Source of the DNA: Polluticaenibacter yanchengensis
Lineage (GTDB): Bacteria > Bacteroidota > Bacteroidia > Chitinophagales > Chitinophagaceae
Length of the DNA stretch: 64,000 bases
Reading direction: 5' to 3'
NCBI GenBank assembly: GCA_027854065.1
Contig: JAQGEF010000016.1
Span: forward strand, 1 to 64,000
Of the stretch, positions 34,785 through 43,394 are shown piece after piece. Every line of letters starts with the position of its first letter. Within the stretch, counting starts at the first letter, position 1. The translations under genes and the position numbers were made by a program. The notes beneath the pieces were generated by a model. That model had not been told where the DNA came from. It did not search any database and saw only the letters and a list, made by a program, of their open reading frames with translations.

Positions 34785-35125
34785 TGCCTGTTTCTTAAGA
34801 ATTGATGAGTAATGCCGGTTACAAAAACAACCAGGATAGTGCTGGCAAGCGTCGCAACTAAAATTGGAACTAAAGATTTACTCATAATGCCGAAATAGTT
34901 GATCATGGCCACGCAGGGCGGCACAAAGAATATGCCCATATTCTTTATCAGGAAAGCACTTAAGCCCTCTACATCTTTTAACCGGATTATTTTTAGTTGT
35001 AATAGCCCCCAGAGTGTCAGCATGCCGATAATGCTTGCCGGAATTTTTACATGGGTCAGGTACACGATTAATTCACCAAATGCCAGGCATCCGAAAATGA
35101 TAGCCAGTTGTTTAATTGAATTCAT
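34781..35125 (-). CDS. lrgA: LrgA/CidA family membrane protein
   Basis: This 114-residue protein has four membrane segments and the LrgA signature: a first segment IIFGCLAFGELIVYLTHVKIP, then ASIIGMLTLWGLLQLKIIRLKDVEG, then FFVPPCVAMINYFGIM. The holin-like topology fits CidA/LrgA. It overlaps lrgB by 4 bp. No LytSR-type kinase is adjacent, though a lone LytTR protein lies at 446-811. Confidence 0.92.
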   Translation of the reverse strand: MNSIKQLAIIFGCLAFGELIVYLTHVKIPASIIGMLTLWGLLQLKIIRLKDVEGLSAFLIKNMGIFFVPPCVAMINYFGIMSKSLVPILVATLASTILVVFVTGITHQFLRNRQ

Positions 35126-35181
35126 TTTACTATAAAGTTGCGCCTTTCAAATTTACAACAAAACTATTCAGCATCATTTAC

Positions 35182-35838
35182 TCATTCCGTAACAAATAAG
35201 CCGTCTTTCATTACTAATTTCCTGTCGCACAGGTCCGCCAGGTGATTATTATGTGTAACAATTAAGAAAGTCTGCCCGATAGCATCTCTCAGTTTAAAAA
35301 ACAGTTCATGCATTTCTTCCGCCAGGTGGCTGTCAAGATTACCCGTTGGTTCATCCGCAAATACAATGTCCGGGTTGTTAATTAAAGCCCTTGCTACAGA
35401 CACCCGTTGTTGTTCCCCTCCGGACATCTGTGAGGGCTTATGCTCCAACCTGTGCGCCAGTCCCATGGTTTCCAGCAGCTCTTTCGCCCTCTTTTCTACT
35501 GCGGATTTAGAAGCACTGCTGATATAGCCCGGCATGCATACATTTTCAAAAGCAGTAAATTCCGGTAACAGGTGGTGAAACTGGAAGATAAAACCTATAT
35601 GCTTATTGCGGAATGCCGACAATTTATTGCCGCTTAAAGCCGTTACATTTGTATTATTGATATACACTTCTCCCTTGTCCGGCGCATCCAGCGTACCCGC
35701 AATATGTAACAATGTACTTTTTCCTGCCCCGGACGAACCCACTATACTCACTACTTCGCCTTCTTTAACCTCCAGGTCAACCCCTTTCAATACCGGAAGT
35801 GCGCCATAGTTTTTGTATATACCTTTTGCCTGTAACAT
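35182..35838 (-). CDS. lolD: ABC transporter ATP-binding protein, LolD-like
   Basis: This 218-residue ATPase starts MLQAKGIYKNYG. Walker A is GSSGAGKST (residues 34-42), Gln86 is the Q-loop, the signature is MSGGEQQRV (138-146), and Walker B is IVFADEP (158-164) followed by a GNLDSHLAEE D-loop. The closest family is LolD/MacB-type ATPases that drive lipoprotein release from the inner membrane. The LolCE-like permease is not in the window, so the partner is inferred. Confidence 0.85.
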   Translation of the reverse strand: MLQAKGIYKNYGALPVLKGVDLEVKEGEVVSIVGSSGAGKSTLLHIAGTLDAPDKGEVYINNTNVTALSGNKLSAFRNKHIGFIFQFHHLLPEFTAFENVCMPGYISSASKSAVEKRAKELLETMGLAHRLEHKPSQMSGGEQQRVSVARALINNPDIVFADEPTGNLDSHLAEEMHELFFKLRDAIGQTFLIVTHNNHLADLCDRKLVMKDGLFVTE

Positions 35839-35963
35839 AATAAACAATTAATAGAAATGTAAATGTAAAAGAATGTGCTCTAAAATAATCTTTTTGAATA
35901 AAAACAATACTTTTACAATCTCGAAAGCACCGAAGTATATTGTATATCTAATAAATTAATTGC

Positions 35964-37367
35964 ATGACAGAAGAATTGGAAGACATTACAAAACAGCAGT
36001 CGATGCACGAAGAATTTGAGCAGCTTATCGCCACGGATAAAAAAATGGAAATCAGGAATTTCCTGAATGACCAGAACATCAGCGATGTGGCTCAGTTAGT
36101 GTACGATTATCCAGAGTATGAAATTCAAATTTTTGTATCTCTTAATATTAACAGAGCTGCAAGCGTTTTTAAAATACTGGACTTTGCCGAGCAGAAAAGG
36201 ATTATCAATTCTTTACCGCCTTTCAAAACGGCAGAATTATTAAATGAACTGCCAAGTGATGACCGTACGGATTTCTTTGAAGAAATGCCCAGCAGCGCCG
36301 TTCGCGAACTCATCAAATTATTAAATCCTGAAGAACTTAAAACAACCCTTAGTTTACTCGGTTATCCGGAAAACAGTGTCGGCAGGTTAATGACCACCGA
36401 TTATGTGTATATCTATGCGGACGATACGGTAGCGCAGGCTATAGAAACCATTCGCCGTTATGGTAAAGATTCGGAAACGGTAGATGTTATTTATGTGATA
36501 GATGATAAGGGAGATTTATTGGATGACTTAAGGATCCGGGATATCATATTAGCGTCCCCGGATAAAAAGATAAGCGAACTGATGGATGACCGGGTGATTG
36601 TACTACATGCGCACGATGACCAGGAAGTTGCCAGTGATGCTTTTAAAATGAATAACCGCGTGGCTTTACCGGTGGTTAGCAAAAGCAATAAATTATTAGG
36701 AATTGTTACCATTGATGATATCCTTTGGGTAGCGGAAGAAGAGTTTACGGAAGATATCCAGATGATCGGGGGTACACAGGCTTTGGATGCGCCTTACCTG
36801 GATACACCGATCATGAAATTATTCCGCAAAAGAATCAGTTGGCTGGTCGTACTTTTTTTAGGGGAGATGATTACTGCATCCGTTATGCAGCACTATGAAG
36901 GCGCTTTAGAGAAATTCGTGGTGCTTGCTCTTTTTATTCCTTTAATTATAAGTAGTGGTGGTAACAGTGGCAGCCAGGCAAGTACCCTGATCATCCAGGC
37001 AATTGCCACCGGTGATGTCAGCCTTTCAGATTGGTGGAAAATAATGAAGCGTGAAATCCTGAGCGGGTTAATGCTGGGCGGCGTATTAGGTATCGTTGGT
37101 TTTACAAGAGTAATTTTATGGAATTCGGTACAACCCGGTGTTTATGGCGAACATTTTGTGCTGGTAGCCTGGACCATTGCTATTACCTTGTTGGGGATCG
37201 TGCTCTGGGGCACACTTTCCGGCAGTATGTTGCCGCTCGTACTTAAGCGGCTCGGCGCAGACCCTGCTGTCAGTTCAGCGCCCTTTGTAGCCACTTTGGT
37301 AGATATTACAGGCTTGCTGATTTACTTTACAGTTGCTACAACAATCCTGTCAAGTGTAATGGGGTAG
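35964..37367 (+). CDS. mgtE: Magnesium transporter MgtE
   Basis: This 467-residue protein has the N-terminal helical MgtE-N domain (about residues 30-130), then two CBS domains (about residues 135-260, TTDYVYIYADDTVAQAI and DRVIVLHAHDDQEVASDA). Five membrane segments form the pore domain, with LALFIPLIISSGGNSGSQAS (about residues 320-339), the conserved ion-path region. The CBS domains sense cytosolic Mg2+ and close the channel. The gene diverges from lolD and stands alone. Confidence 0.95.
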   Translation: MTEELEDITKQQSMHEEFEQLIATDKKMEIRNFLNDQNISDVAQLVYDYPEYEIQIFVSLNINRAASVFKILDFAEQKRIINSLPPFKTAELLNELPSDDRTDFFEEMPSSAVRELIKLLNPEELKTTLSLLGYPENSVGRLMTTDYVYIYADDTVAQAIETIRRYGKDSETVDVIYVIDDKGDLLDDLRIRDIILASPDKKISELMDDRVIVLHAHDDQEVASDAFKMNNRVALPVVSKSNKLLGIVTIDDILWVAEEEFTEDIQMIGGTQALDAPYLDTPIMKLFRKRISWLVVLFLGEMITASVMQHYEGALEKFVVLALFIPLIISSGGNSGSQASTLIIQAIATGDVSLSDWWKIMKREILSGLMLGGVLGIVGFTRVILWNSVQPGVYGEHFVLVAWTIAITLLGIVLWGTLSGSMLPLVLKRLGADPAVSSAPFVATLVDITGLLIYFTVATTILSSVMG

Positions 37368-37412
37368 GCACTTTAACCCTGGCAACAGCTCTTTCTCACA
37401 GCAGATTTTTTA

Positions 37413-37553
37413 TTTGGGGCTATCGGCTGTTGGTACTTTATTCAACTTTAGTCCGGCGTACTTAGGGGTTCGCTATGCTCCGTGCTCCTGCGTCGCACCA
37501 GCTCGTACCTCGCTGCCCACGTATGCCGCAGCCTTTGAGCTTTTGCAATACTA
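37413..37553 (+). repeat. R1 structured repeat, copy E (short type)
   Basis: It runs from TTTGGGGCTATCGGCTG to CGTATGCCGCAGCC and TTGCAATACTA. The central part is the short hairpin GTGC-TCCTGCGTC-GCAC instead of the long AT-rich arms of copies A and B. The gap 37368-37903 is filled by this copy, R2 copy 2 and little else. Confidence 0.8.
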
Positions 37554-37656
37554 TTTTGCTATTGACTATAAAATTCACGCTAATACCTATGTGGAAAGCA
37601 GGCCGGCGAAATTATACACAAAACCTGTTCCTCATTTTGAAGTGATGGCTTTCGCA

Positions 37657-37789
37657 CTGCGCCAGGGATAGTAGCAAAGTACCCCGCAAAGCGGCATGAA
37701 TAAAAGGTTGGTCGATAATATACCAAACGGTATAAAACGAATGGGCTGCCGCTGCGGCGTACTGCGGATAGCCCGGTGCATTGGCGCAG
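37657..37789 (-). repeat. R2 interspersed repeat, copy 2
   Basis: It shares two blocks of more than 25 bp with 23061-23185 (GGGATAGTAGCAAAGTACCC and GCCGCTGCGGCGTACTGCGG). CTGCGCCA at the left end and TGGCGCAG at the right end form an 8-bp terminal inverted repeat. The middle holds TATACC-AAAC-GGTATA, a small hairpin. Confidence 0.75.
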
Positions 37790-37903
37790 ATACTGAAAAG
37801 ATATTACGGAAATGATGGTATCTGCTCTGGAAAAGCGCGCCAAATGCAGGCGCCCAAAGAATAAAAAGTTCGTTATATTTATAATGCAATTGAAATTTGA
37901 AAA

Positions 37904-39586
37904 ATGAAAATAGGAATCGTACAACAGAATTATCATATAGGCAATTTTGAAAACAATACTCAAAAAATAATACAGGCAATTAACGAGGCAAAAACGAACG
38001 GTGCAGAGCTGGTCGTGTTTTGTGAATTGACGGTTTGCGGTTATCCGCCAAGAGATTTTTTAGAGTTTAACGACTTTATTGAAAAATCGAATGCCGCTAT
38101 TGAGGAAATTTGTAAACATACCTATGGTATTGGTGTATTAGTGGGAGCGCCTCAGAAAAACCCGGTTTTAGAAGGCAAGGATTTATTTAATGCGGCATGG
38201 TTCTTATACGAGGGTAAAGTACAGCAGGTGGTACATAAAACACTCTTGCCTACATATGATGTTTTTGATGAAAACAGGTATTTTGAACCTGCTTATGACT
38301 GGCATACCATTCAATTTAAGGGCAGGAAATTGGCCGTTACCATTTGTGAAGATATCTGGAACCTGGGAGATAATCCTTTGTACAGGATTTGCCCGATGGA
38401 CAAGCTGATGCCTGAAAACCCGGACATCATGATTAACCTGAGTGCATCGCCATTCGATTATACGCATGTAGACGACAGGCTGGCAATTGTAAAAGCAAAT
38501 GTATTGAAGTACCAGTTGCCGATGATTTACTGTAACTGTGTAGGCAGTCAGACCGAGATCGTTTTTGACGGTGGCAGTGTGGCTTTTGACGGGATGGGTA
38601 ACCTGCACACACAGTTGCCATTGTTTAAAGAAGCAACAGCCTACGTAACGGTCAATACGGACGGTACTTTTGCCGGTGAGATCTATAAGAAAGAAAGTGA
38701 ACTGCCGGATGTGGAATTGGTACCGGCTACCCTGGATGCTACATTAAATATTGAACAGATTTACAATGCGCTGGTATTAGGCATTAAAGATTATTTTTCT
38801 AAAATGAACTTTAAGCAGGCGATTATTGCCAGTAGCGGCGGTATTGATAGTGCGGTAACACTTGCATTGGCCGTTGCTGCTTTAGGTAAAGAGAATGTGC
38901 GGGCAGTGTTGATGCCATCACATTTTTCAACGGGACATTCTGTTTCTGATGCGGTAGAATTAAGTAAAAACCTGGATAATGAATATGATATTCTCCCGAT
39001 AAAGAATATCTATGATGCGTTTATGAGCGAGTTGAGCCCTGTTTTTAAAGACCTGCCATTCAGCGTGGCAGAAGAAAATATTCAAAGCAGGACCAGGGGC
39101 AACCTGGTGATGGCCATTGCTAATAAGTTCAATTATATTTTACTGAATACAAGTAATAAAAGTGAGCTGGCAACCGGTTACGGTACGCTCTACGGCGATA
39201 TGGCCGGGGGATTGGGTGTTTTGGGTGATTGTTACAAACTGCAGGTTTTTGAACTGGCTAAATACATTAACAGGGAGCGGGAGATTATTCCCGTAAATAT
39301 TATTACCAAACCGCCGAGTGCGGAGTTAAGGCCGGGCCAGAAAGATTCTGATAGTCTGCCGGATTATTCCGTTCTGGACGCAGTATTATATCAATACATT
39401 GAGCTAAGGAAAGGCCCTGCAGAAATAAAAGGAATGGGATTTGATGCTGCATTGGTGGACAGGGTATTGAGGATGGTGAATATGAATGAATATAAGCGGA
39501 ACCAGTTTTGCCCCATCATACGTGTGTCACCCAAAGCTTTTGGTATTGGCAGAAGAATGCCGATCGTAGGAAAATATTTGAGTTAA
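37904..39586 (+). CDS. nadE: Glutamine-dependent NAD+ synthetase
   Basis: This 560-residue two-domain enzyme makes NAD+ from deamido-NAD+, ATP and glutamine. The N-terminal nitrilase-type glutaminase has Glu41, Lys112 and Cys148 (FCELTVCGYPP, HKTLLPTYD, TICEDIW). The C-terminal synthetase has the PP-loop SGGIDS near residues 311-316, with the following TSNKSELATGYGTLYGDMAG. Both active sites are intact. The xerD-type gene begins 6 bp after its stop codon. Confidence 0.96.
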   Translation: MKIGIVQQNYHIGNFENNTQKIIQAINEAKTNGAELVVFCELTVCGYPPRDFLEFNDFIEKSNAAIEEICKHTYGIGVLVGAPQKNPVLEGKDLFNAAWFLYEGKVQQVVHKTLLPTYDVFDENRYFEPAYDWHTIQFKGRKLAVTICEDIWNLGDNPLYRICPMDKLMPENPDIMINLSASPFDYTHVDDRLAIVKANVLKYQLPMIYCNCVGSQTEIVFDGGSVAFDGMGNLHTQLPLFKEATAYVTVNTDGTFAGEIYKKESELPDVELVPATLDATLNIEQIYNALVLGIKDYFSKMNFKQAIIASSGGIDSAVTLALAVAALGKENVRAVLMPSHFSTGHSVSDAVELSKNLDNEYDILPIKNIYDAFMSELSPVFKDLPFSVAEENIQSRTRGNLVMAIANKFNYILLNTSNKSELATGYGTLYGDMAGGLGVLGDCYKLQVFELAKYINREREIIPVNIITKPPSAELRPGQKDSDSLPDYSVLDAVLYQYIELRKGPAEIKGMGFDAALVDRVLRMVNMNEYKRNQFCPIIRVSPKAFGIGRRMPIVGKYLS

Positions 39587-39592
39587 GTGATT

Positions 39593-40495
39593 ATGATAAT
39601 AGAAGATGCCATACAGCAGTTTTTAGATTATATAAAGTTCGAAAAACGATTTTCGAAACTGACATCTGTGTCTTACAGTAAAGACCTGGAGCAGTTTTCT
39701 ATTTATATAAGGAAAGCGTATGAAATAGAAACAGTATCTTCTATTACGACACCAATTATCAGGAGCTGGCTGGCAGACCTTAAATTCTCTAAGCCTGCTC
39801 CGGAAATAACGACTATAAATAGAAAGATATCGTCCTTAAAATCTTTTTTCAAGTTTTTACAGAGGCAGGGTATCCTGTCCGTGAACCCGGCAAAGCTGGT
39901 ACCTACCCAAAAGCCGCCGAAGAAATTACCGCAATTTGCCAAGAAGGAGAACGTTCTGCAGATCATAAAAACAGCGGAATCTGTTTCGGAAGATTGGAAT
40001 GGTTACACGGAAAGACTTGTATTCAAATTGTTTTACCAGTCCGGCATGCGTGTTTCGGAACTGGTAAACCTGAAATCTGTGGATATTGACAGTTATAACA
40101 ATAGTATTAAAATACTGGGGAAGGGGAGTAAGGAAAGGATCATTCCATGCAGCAGGGAATTGATGAGTGAGCTGAACGCTTATTTAAAAGAGAAGGATAC
40201 CATAGAAAATGTAGATTTTACCTATGTATTTGTGAACGATAAAGGCAAGAAAATTTATGTAAAATGGGCTTATAATGCAGTAAATAAAATGCTGGCCTCT
40301 GTTTCGGCACTTAATAAAAAAAGCCCGCACGCATTGCGGCATTCATTTGCAACACATTTGCTGGACGAGGGCGCCGATTTAAATGCCATTAAAGAACTGT
40401 TGGGACATAGCAGCCTGGCTGCCACGCAGGTATATACACATAATACCATTGGAAAGCTGAAAGATATATTTAAACAGGCGCATCCAAAAGCATAA
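39593..40495 (+). CDS. xerD: XerC/XerD-type tyrosine recombinase
   Basis: This 300-residue recombinase has the complete catalytic set: Arg153, Lys177, His246, Arg249, His272 and the nucleophile Tyr281. The N-terminal SAM-like DNA-binding domain covers residues 1-105. Length and motifs (HALRHSFATHLLDEGADLNA) are those of chromosome-dimer-resolving XerC/D rather than phage integrases. The ATG at 39593 is preferred over the GTG six bases earlier. It follows nadE directly. No dif-like site was recognised nearby. The tRNA-Arg pair downstream is not obviously used as an attachment site. Confidence 0.9.
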   Translation: MIIEDAIQQFLDYIKFEKRFSKLTSVSYSKDLEQFSIYIRKAYEIETVSSITTPIIRSWLADLKFSKPAPEITTINRKISSLKSFFKFLQRQGILSVNPAKLVPTQKPPKKLPQFAKKENVLQIIKTAESVSEDWNGYTERLVFKLFYQSGMRVSELVNLKSVDIDSYNNSIKILGKGSKERIIPCSRELMSELNAYLKEKDTIENVDFTYVFVNDKGKKIYVKWAYNAVNKMLASVSALNKKSPHALRHSFATHLLDEGADLNAIKELLGHSSLAATQVYTHNTIGKLKDIFKQAHPKA

Positions 40496-40593
40496 TTTAC
40501 AAAACGATGCAGAGAAATTAATTGTAAAAAAATAGCGGGAAAAGTTTTTAAATTAAAAATTAAATCCTATTTTTGCACCCCCAAACGGGACGA

Positions 40594-40667
40594 GGCTGCG
40601 TAGCTCAACTGAATAGAGCATCTGACTACGGATCAGAAGGTTTTAGGTTTGAATCCTAACGCGGTCA
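40594..40667 (+). tRNA. tRNA-Arg (anticodon ACG), copy 1
   Basis: A cloverleaf of 74 bases: acceptor GGCTGCG/CGCGGTC (with G-U pairs), D-stem GCTC/GAGC, anticodon stem TCTGA/TCAGA around the loop CTACGGA (anticodon ACG at positions 34-36), T-stem TTAGG/CCTAA with loop TTTGAAT, and discriminator A. CCA is not encoded. The anticodon A34 is expected to be edited to inosine by TadA, reading CGU, CGC and CGA. Confidence 0.95.
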
Positions 40668-40729
40668 CAAAATCAGTTTTAAAACTGGAATAGTATAGTA
40701 AGTTCTTCGTAATTTTAAATTACAATTTT

Positions 40730-40803
40730 GGCTGCGTAGCTCAACTGAATAGAGCATCTGACTACGGATCAGAAGGTTTTAGGTTTGAATCCTAACGCGG
40801 TCA
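40730..40803 (+). tRNA. tRNA-Arg (anticodon ACG), copy 2
   Basis: Identical to the copy at 40594-40667 over all 74 bases. The spacer of 62 bases between them is AT-rich. It is followed by a GC-rich terminator, so the pair is one transcription unit. Confidence 0.95.
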
Positions 40804-40812
40804 CAAAATTTT

Positions 40813-40837
40813 AGCCCCGCTGTCTGCGGGGCTTTTT
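40813..40837 (+). terminator. Terminator after the tRNA-Arg pair
   Basis: AGCCCCGC and GCGGGGCT form an 8-bp stem with a TGTCT loop and a six-T run, 10 bases after the second tRNA. Confidence 0.9.
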
Positions 40838-41031
40838 TGTGTCGCCCATGTAACCTCGTTATAATGAAATTCCGCATTTGACATAAAATATTGTTACACT
40901 AAGGCATCAATTTTCTATCTGTAAGTTTTAGATCTGCCAGGTATGGAACAAATAGCCCTCTATTTCTTTCGCCTATTTTCCGCGGATGACACGGAACAAT
41001 ACAATCACTGATTATTGGAAGATACCTAAAT

Positions 41032-41070
41032 AAAAAGCACTGCCATTCTTTAAAGTTGGCAATGCTTTTT
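41032..41070 (-). terminator. Terminator after the TonB receptor gene
   Basis: AAAAAGCACTGCCA pairs with TGGCAATGCTTTTT with one mismatch, 19 bp beyond the stop. The rest of the 250-bp gap (40838-41031) shows no recognised feature. Confidence 0.65.
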
Positions 41071-41088
41071 ATTTGTATAGAATGACTA

Positions 41089-43005
41089 TCAGAATTTGAT
41101 ATTGATGCCTGCCATAGCCCAGCGGCCCGGCATAATAGCGCCTAATAAATCGCTGTAACGACGATTAGATATATTGTCCACCTGTACAAAAGCTTGTAAT
41201 TTATGACACAAACTGTAACCTACTTTTGCATTGGCAACAAAATAATCTTTGGTAACAACCGCATCAATGGCGCTTGCCGTTTGAGGATTTCTTACCTTGT
41301 AAATGAAAGAAAGGCTCCCGGTAAGGCGATTGTAAGAATAAGCCAGGGTAGCATTGGTAATCCACCTGGCATGGCCGCTTAAATAGTAACCGGGTTGCTT
41401 GCCATCCGGTAATTTGGATTGTAACCAGATATTTCCCAATGTTGCTGTTAATTCCTGGTTTTTCTTGAAATGGTGTTTGAAAATGATATCGGCTTCAAAG
41501 CCGAGGTTTTTAACCTTTGCAGCATTGGTACCTAAATCATAAAAAGCGCCGGGCACCAGGTTGTCTTTGCGGGGCATGTCTGCATAGGGTGTTCTTACAT
41601 AATCAATCATATTGCTGAATTCACGGTAGAACTGGCTGACGGATATTTTCAGGAATTTCTTAATAAAGATATCTGCGCCGATTTCCTGGTTCCATGCTGT
41701 TTCAGCTTTCAGGAATGGGTTTCCAACACGGCCGGAAGTAACAATTGCTTTGTTGTAATTATTGAAGCGTTCCGTAAAATCAGCATCACGGATGGTTTTG
41801 CCAACACTGGCACGATACTGTACATGGGCTGTTTTGTATGATAAGTTTAATTGTGGTAAAATATTCCACTTGTTACGCTCATGGTAATCGAAACGTAATG
41901 CCGGGGATATATTGAAGCGCTCGCCAATATTTTTTTGCCAGACTGCAAAGGCGGCTACCTGCCATAAGTTGTGATTGCCACGGTCGTTGGACTCTATGCC
42001 TTTGTTGATAGTCTGAATACCGGTTACCAGTTTGCCGGCATTATTCATGTCTATATCCACGGTAGATAAATACTGCCATTGTTTGGAGATATTGTTGTTT
42101 GGAATAGAAGAGGGGTTGAAATAATATTCATCGTTGGCAGTACGATAAGCTATTGAGTTGTTCCAGCGTACATTCTTACGGGTATATGCCGCCTGTGCCT
42201 GTATGAGTTTTGACGTGACTATTTCTGATGCGGTATCAGACAGAAAAGAGGTATAGTGATTTTGTGCTGCAAAGTCTCTTTTATCATAAGCAGCTCTTAA
42301 TGAGAGAACCCAGTCTTTCTGATTATTGTAGGTGTAAGAAAGAGAGGCGGTGTTGTTATGAAAGTAGTTATTGATGCCTCTGAGCCTGCCGCCATTGGCA
42401 TTGTTACTGGTAATGCCACCGGTAATGGTATGGTTTTTTATGAGTGCGGCACCGCCTGCATTTATTTTCCATAAACCAAAATCGCCTCCGGCCGCCTGTA
42501 TGCTCGCTTCATTATTTTTTACTTTCTGTGCAAAGGCTTTACTGATAATATGAATAACGCCGCCTACTGCTTCTGAGCCGTAAATGGCACTTGAAGAACC
42601 TTTTAATATTTCGATGCGGTCTATTTCGTAAAGGGATATTGGAATATAGCTGTTGAAATGGCCGGTAATAGCATCGTTGATGCGGATACCGTCCAGTATT
42701 ACCAGGACTTGCTGGAAGGTGCCGCCACGGACCATTATATCACTTGAGCCGCCCATTGCGGACTTGGATTGTACTTCAATACCCGGTAAATAGCGCAATA
42801 GTTCATCTATTGATGATACCGGTAACTTCTGGATATCTTCTTTGCTGATGATAGTTATATTCCTGCCGGTCCTGGATGATAAAGTAGGCGAAATAGTGGA
42901 AGAAATTGTAACAGGGTCTAATGTGGGATTTTCTGTCTGGCTATAAGCTTTGCCGGCACTTAAAGCAAGAAGCATTGAAATAATTTTAAAAGAATAACGG
43001 ATCAT
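41089..43005 (-). CDS. TonB-dependent outer-membrane receptor
   Basis: This is a receptor of about 638 residues with signal peptide MIRYSFKIISMLLALSAGKA, cut near YSQ. The plug domain shows ITIISKEDIQKLPVSSIDEL, GGTFQQVLVILDGIRIND and IEILKGSSSAIYGSEAVGGV. The barrel ends GAIMPGRWAMAGINIKF. The plug is BtuB-like, but the ligand is not readable. No SusD partner is present, so it is not a typical polysaccharide-utilisation locus. No cobalamin riboswitch was recognised in front of it. The longer ORF to 43101 lacks a signal and is disfavoured. Confidence 0.9.
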   Translation of the reverse strand: MIRYSFKIISMLLALSAGKAYSQTENPTLDPVTISSTISPTLSSRTGRNITIISKEDIQKLPVSSIDELLRYLPGIEVQSKSAMGGSSDIMVRGGTFQQVLVILDGIRINDAITGHFNSYIPISLYEIDRIEILKGSSSAIYGSEAVGGVIHIISKAFAQKVKNNEASIQAAGGDFGLWKINAGGAALIKNHTITGGITSNNANGGRLRGINNYFHNNTASLSYTYNNQKDWVLSLRAAYDKRDFAAQNHYTSFLSDTASEIVTSKLIQAQAAYTRKNVRWNNSIAYRTANDEYYFNPSSIPNNNISKQWQYLSTVDIDMNNAGKLVTGIQTINKGIESNDRGNHNLWQVAAFAVWQKNIGERFNISPALRFDYHERNKWNILPQLNLSYKTAHVQYRASVGKTIRDADFTERFNNYNKAIVTSGRVGNPFLKAETAWNQEIGADIFIKKFLKISVSQFYREFSNMIDYVRTPYADMPRKDNLVPGAFYDLGTNAAKVKNLGFEADIIFKHHFKKNQELTATLGNIWLQSKLPDGKQPGYYLSGHARWITNATLAYSYNRLTGSLSFIYKVRNPQTASAIDAVVTKDYFVANAKVGYSLCHKLQAFVQVDNISNRRYSDLLGAIMPGRWAMAGINIKF

Positions 43006-43293
43006 TTTATTATTAAATTCATGTGAAGATGCAAATGTGCCCCAAAAAATATTACCGGAGCGCATCTTTCGGGAAAATAATGTTGCAATCCGGGTATTCA
43101 CTATAATATCTTTGTTTGTCCAATATGGGAAAATTAAATTTCGAATTTAAGAATACGTATTTCTACGTATGTTATAATGCAGATTTATAAATAATTTTGA
43201 AGTACGAATGAATGAAGTAATAATTATTTAATTTAATATTCATCAGAATCCAGTTAATCAAATTTAAGTTTGTAACCAGAAAAATAATGTTTT

Positions 43294-43392
43294 ATGAAAG
43301 ACTTATTAAGAAGACATTTTACCACAAATAATATAGCCGCAATGCTAATCTGGATGTTGTCAGTGTTAGTCTATTTATTTTTTATGAACTGA
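43294..43392 (+). CDS. Possible 32-residue membrane peptide
   Basis: The ORF reads MKDLLRRHFTTNNIAAMLIW and then a hydrophobic stretch MLSVLVYLFFMN: a basic head and one membrane segment, the layout of many small membrane proteins. TAATTTTG at 43192-43199 could be its -7 box. It sits in the 290-bp gap between two genes on the other strand. Coding status is unproven. Confidence 0.3.
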   Translation: MKDLLRRHFTTNNIAAMLIWMLSVLVYLFFMN

Positions 43393-43394
43393 AT

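Noticed and set aside
39593..40803. An integrated element using the tRNA-Arg pair as attachment site for the XerD-type recombinase
   Set aside because: No cargo genes, no direct repeat of a tRNA 3' end other than the full second tRNA, and the recombinase has Xer rather than integrase features.
40943..41011. A 22-codon aromatic-rich ORF that might be another leader peptide
   Set aside because: No gene lies downstream on that strand; the next hairpin is the terminator of the converging TonB receptor gene, and no alternative pairings or promoter were found.
43006..43140. Cobalamin riboswitch in front of the BtuB-like TonB receptor
   Set aside because: No B12-box-like sequence or matching stems were found in the short upstream region.
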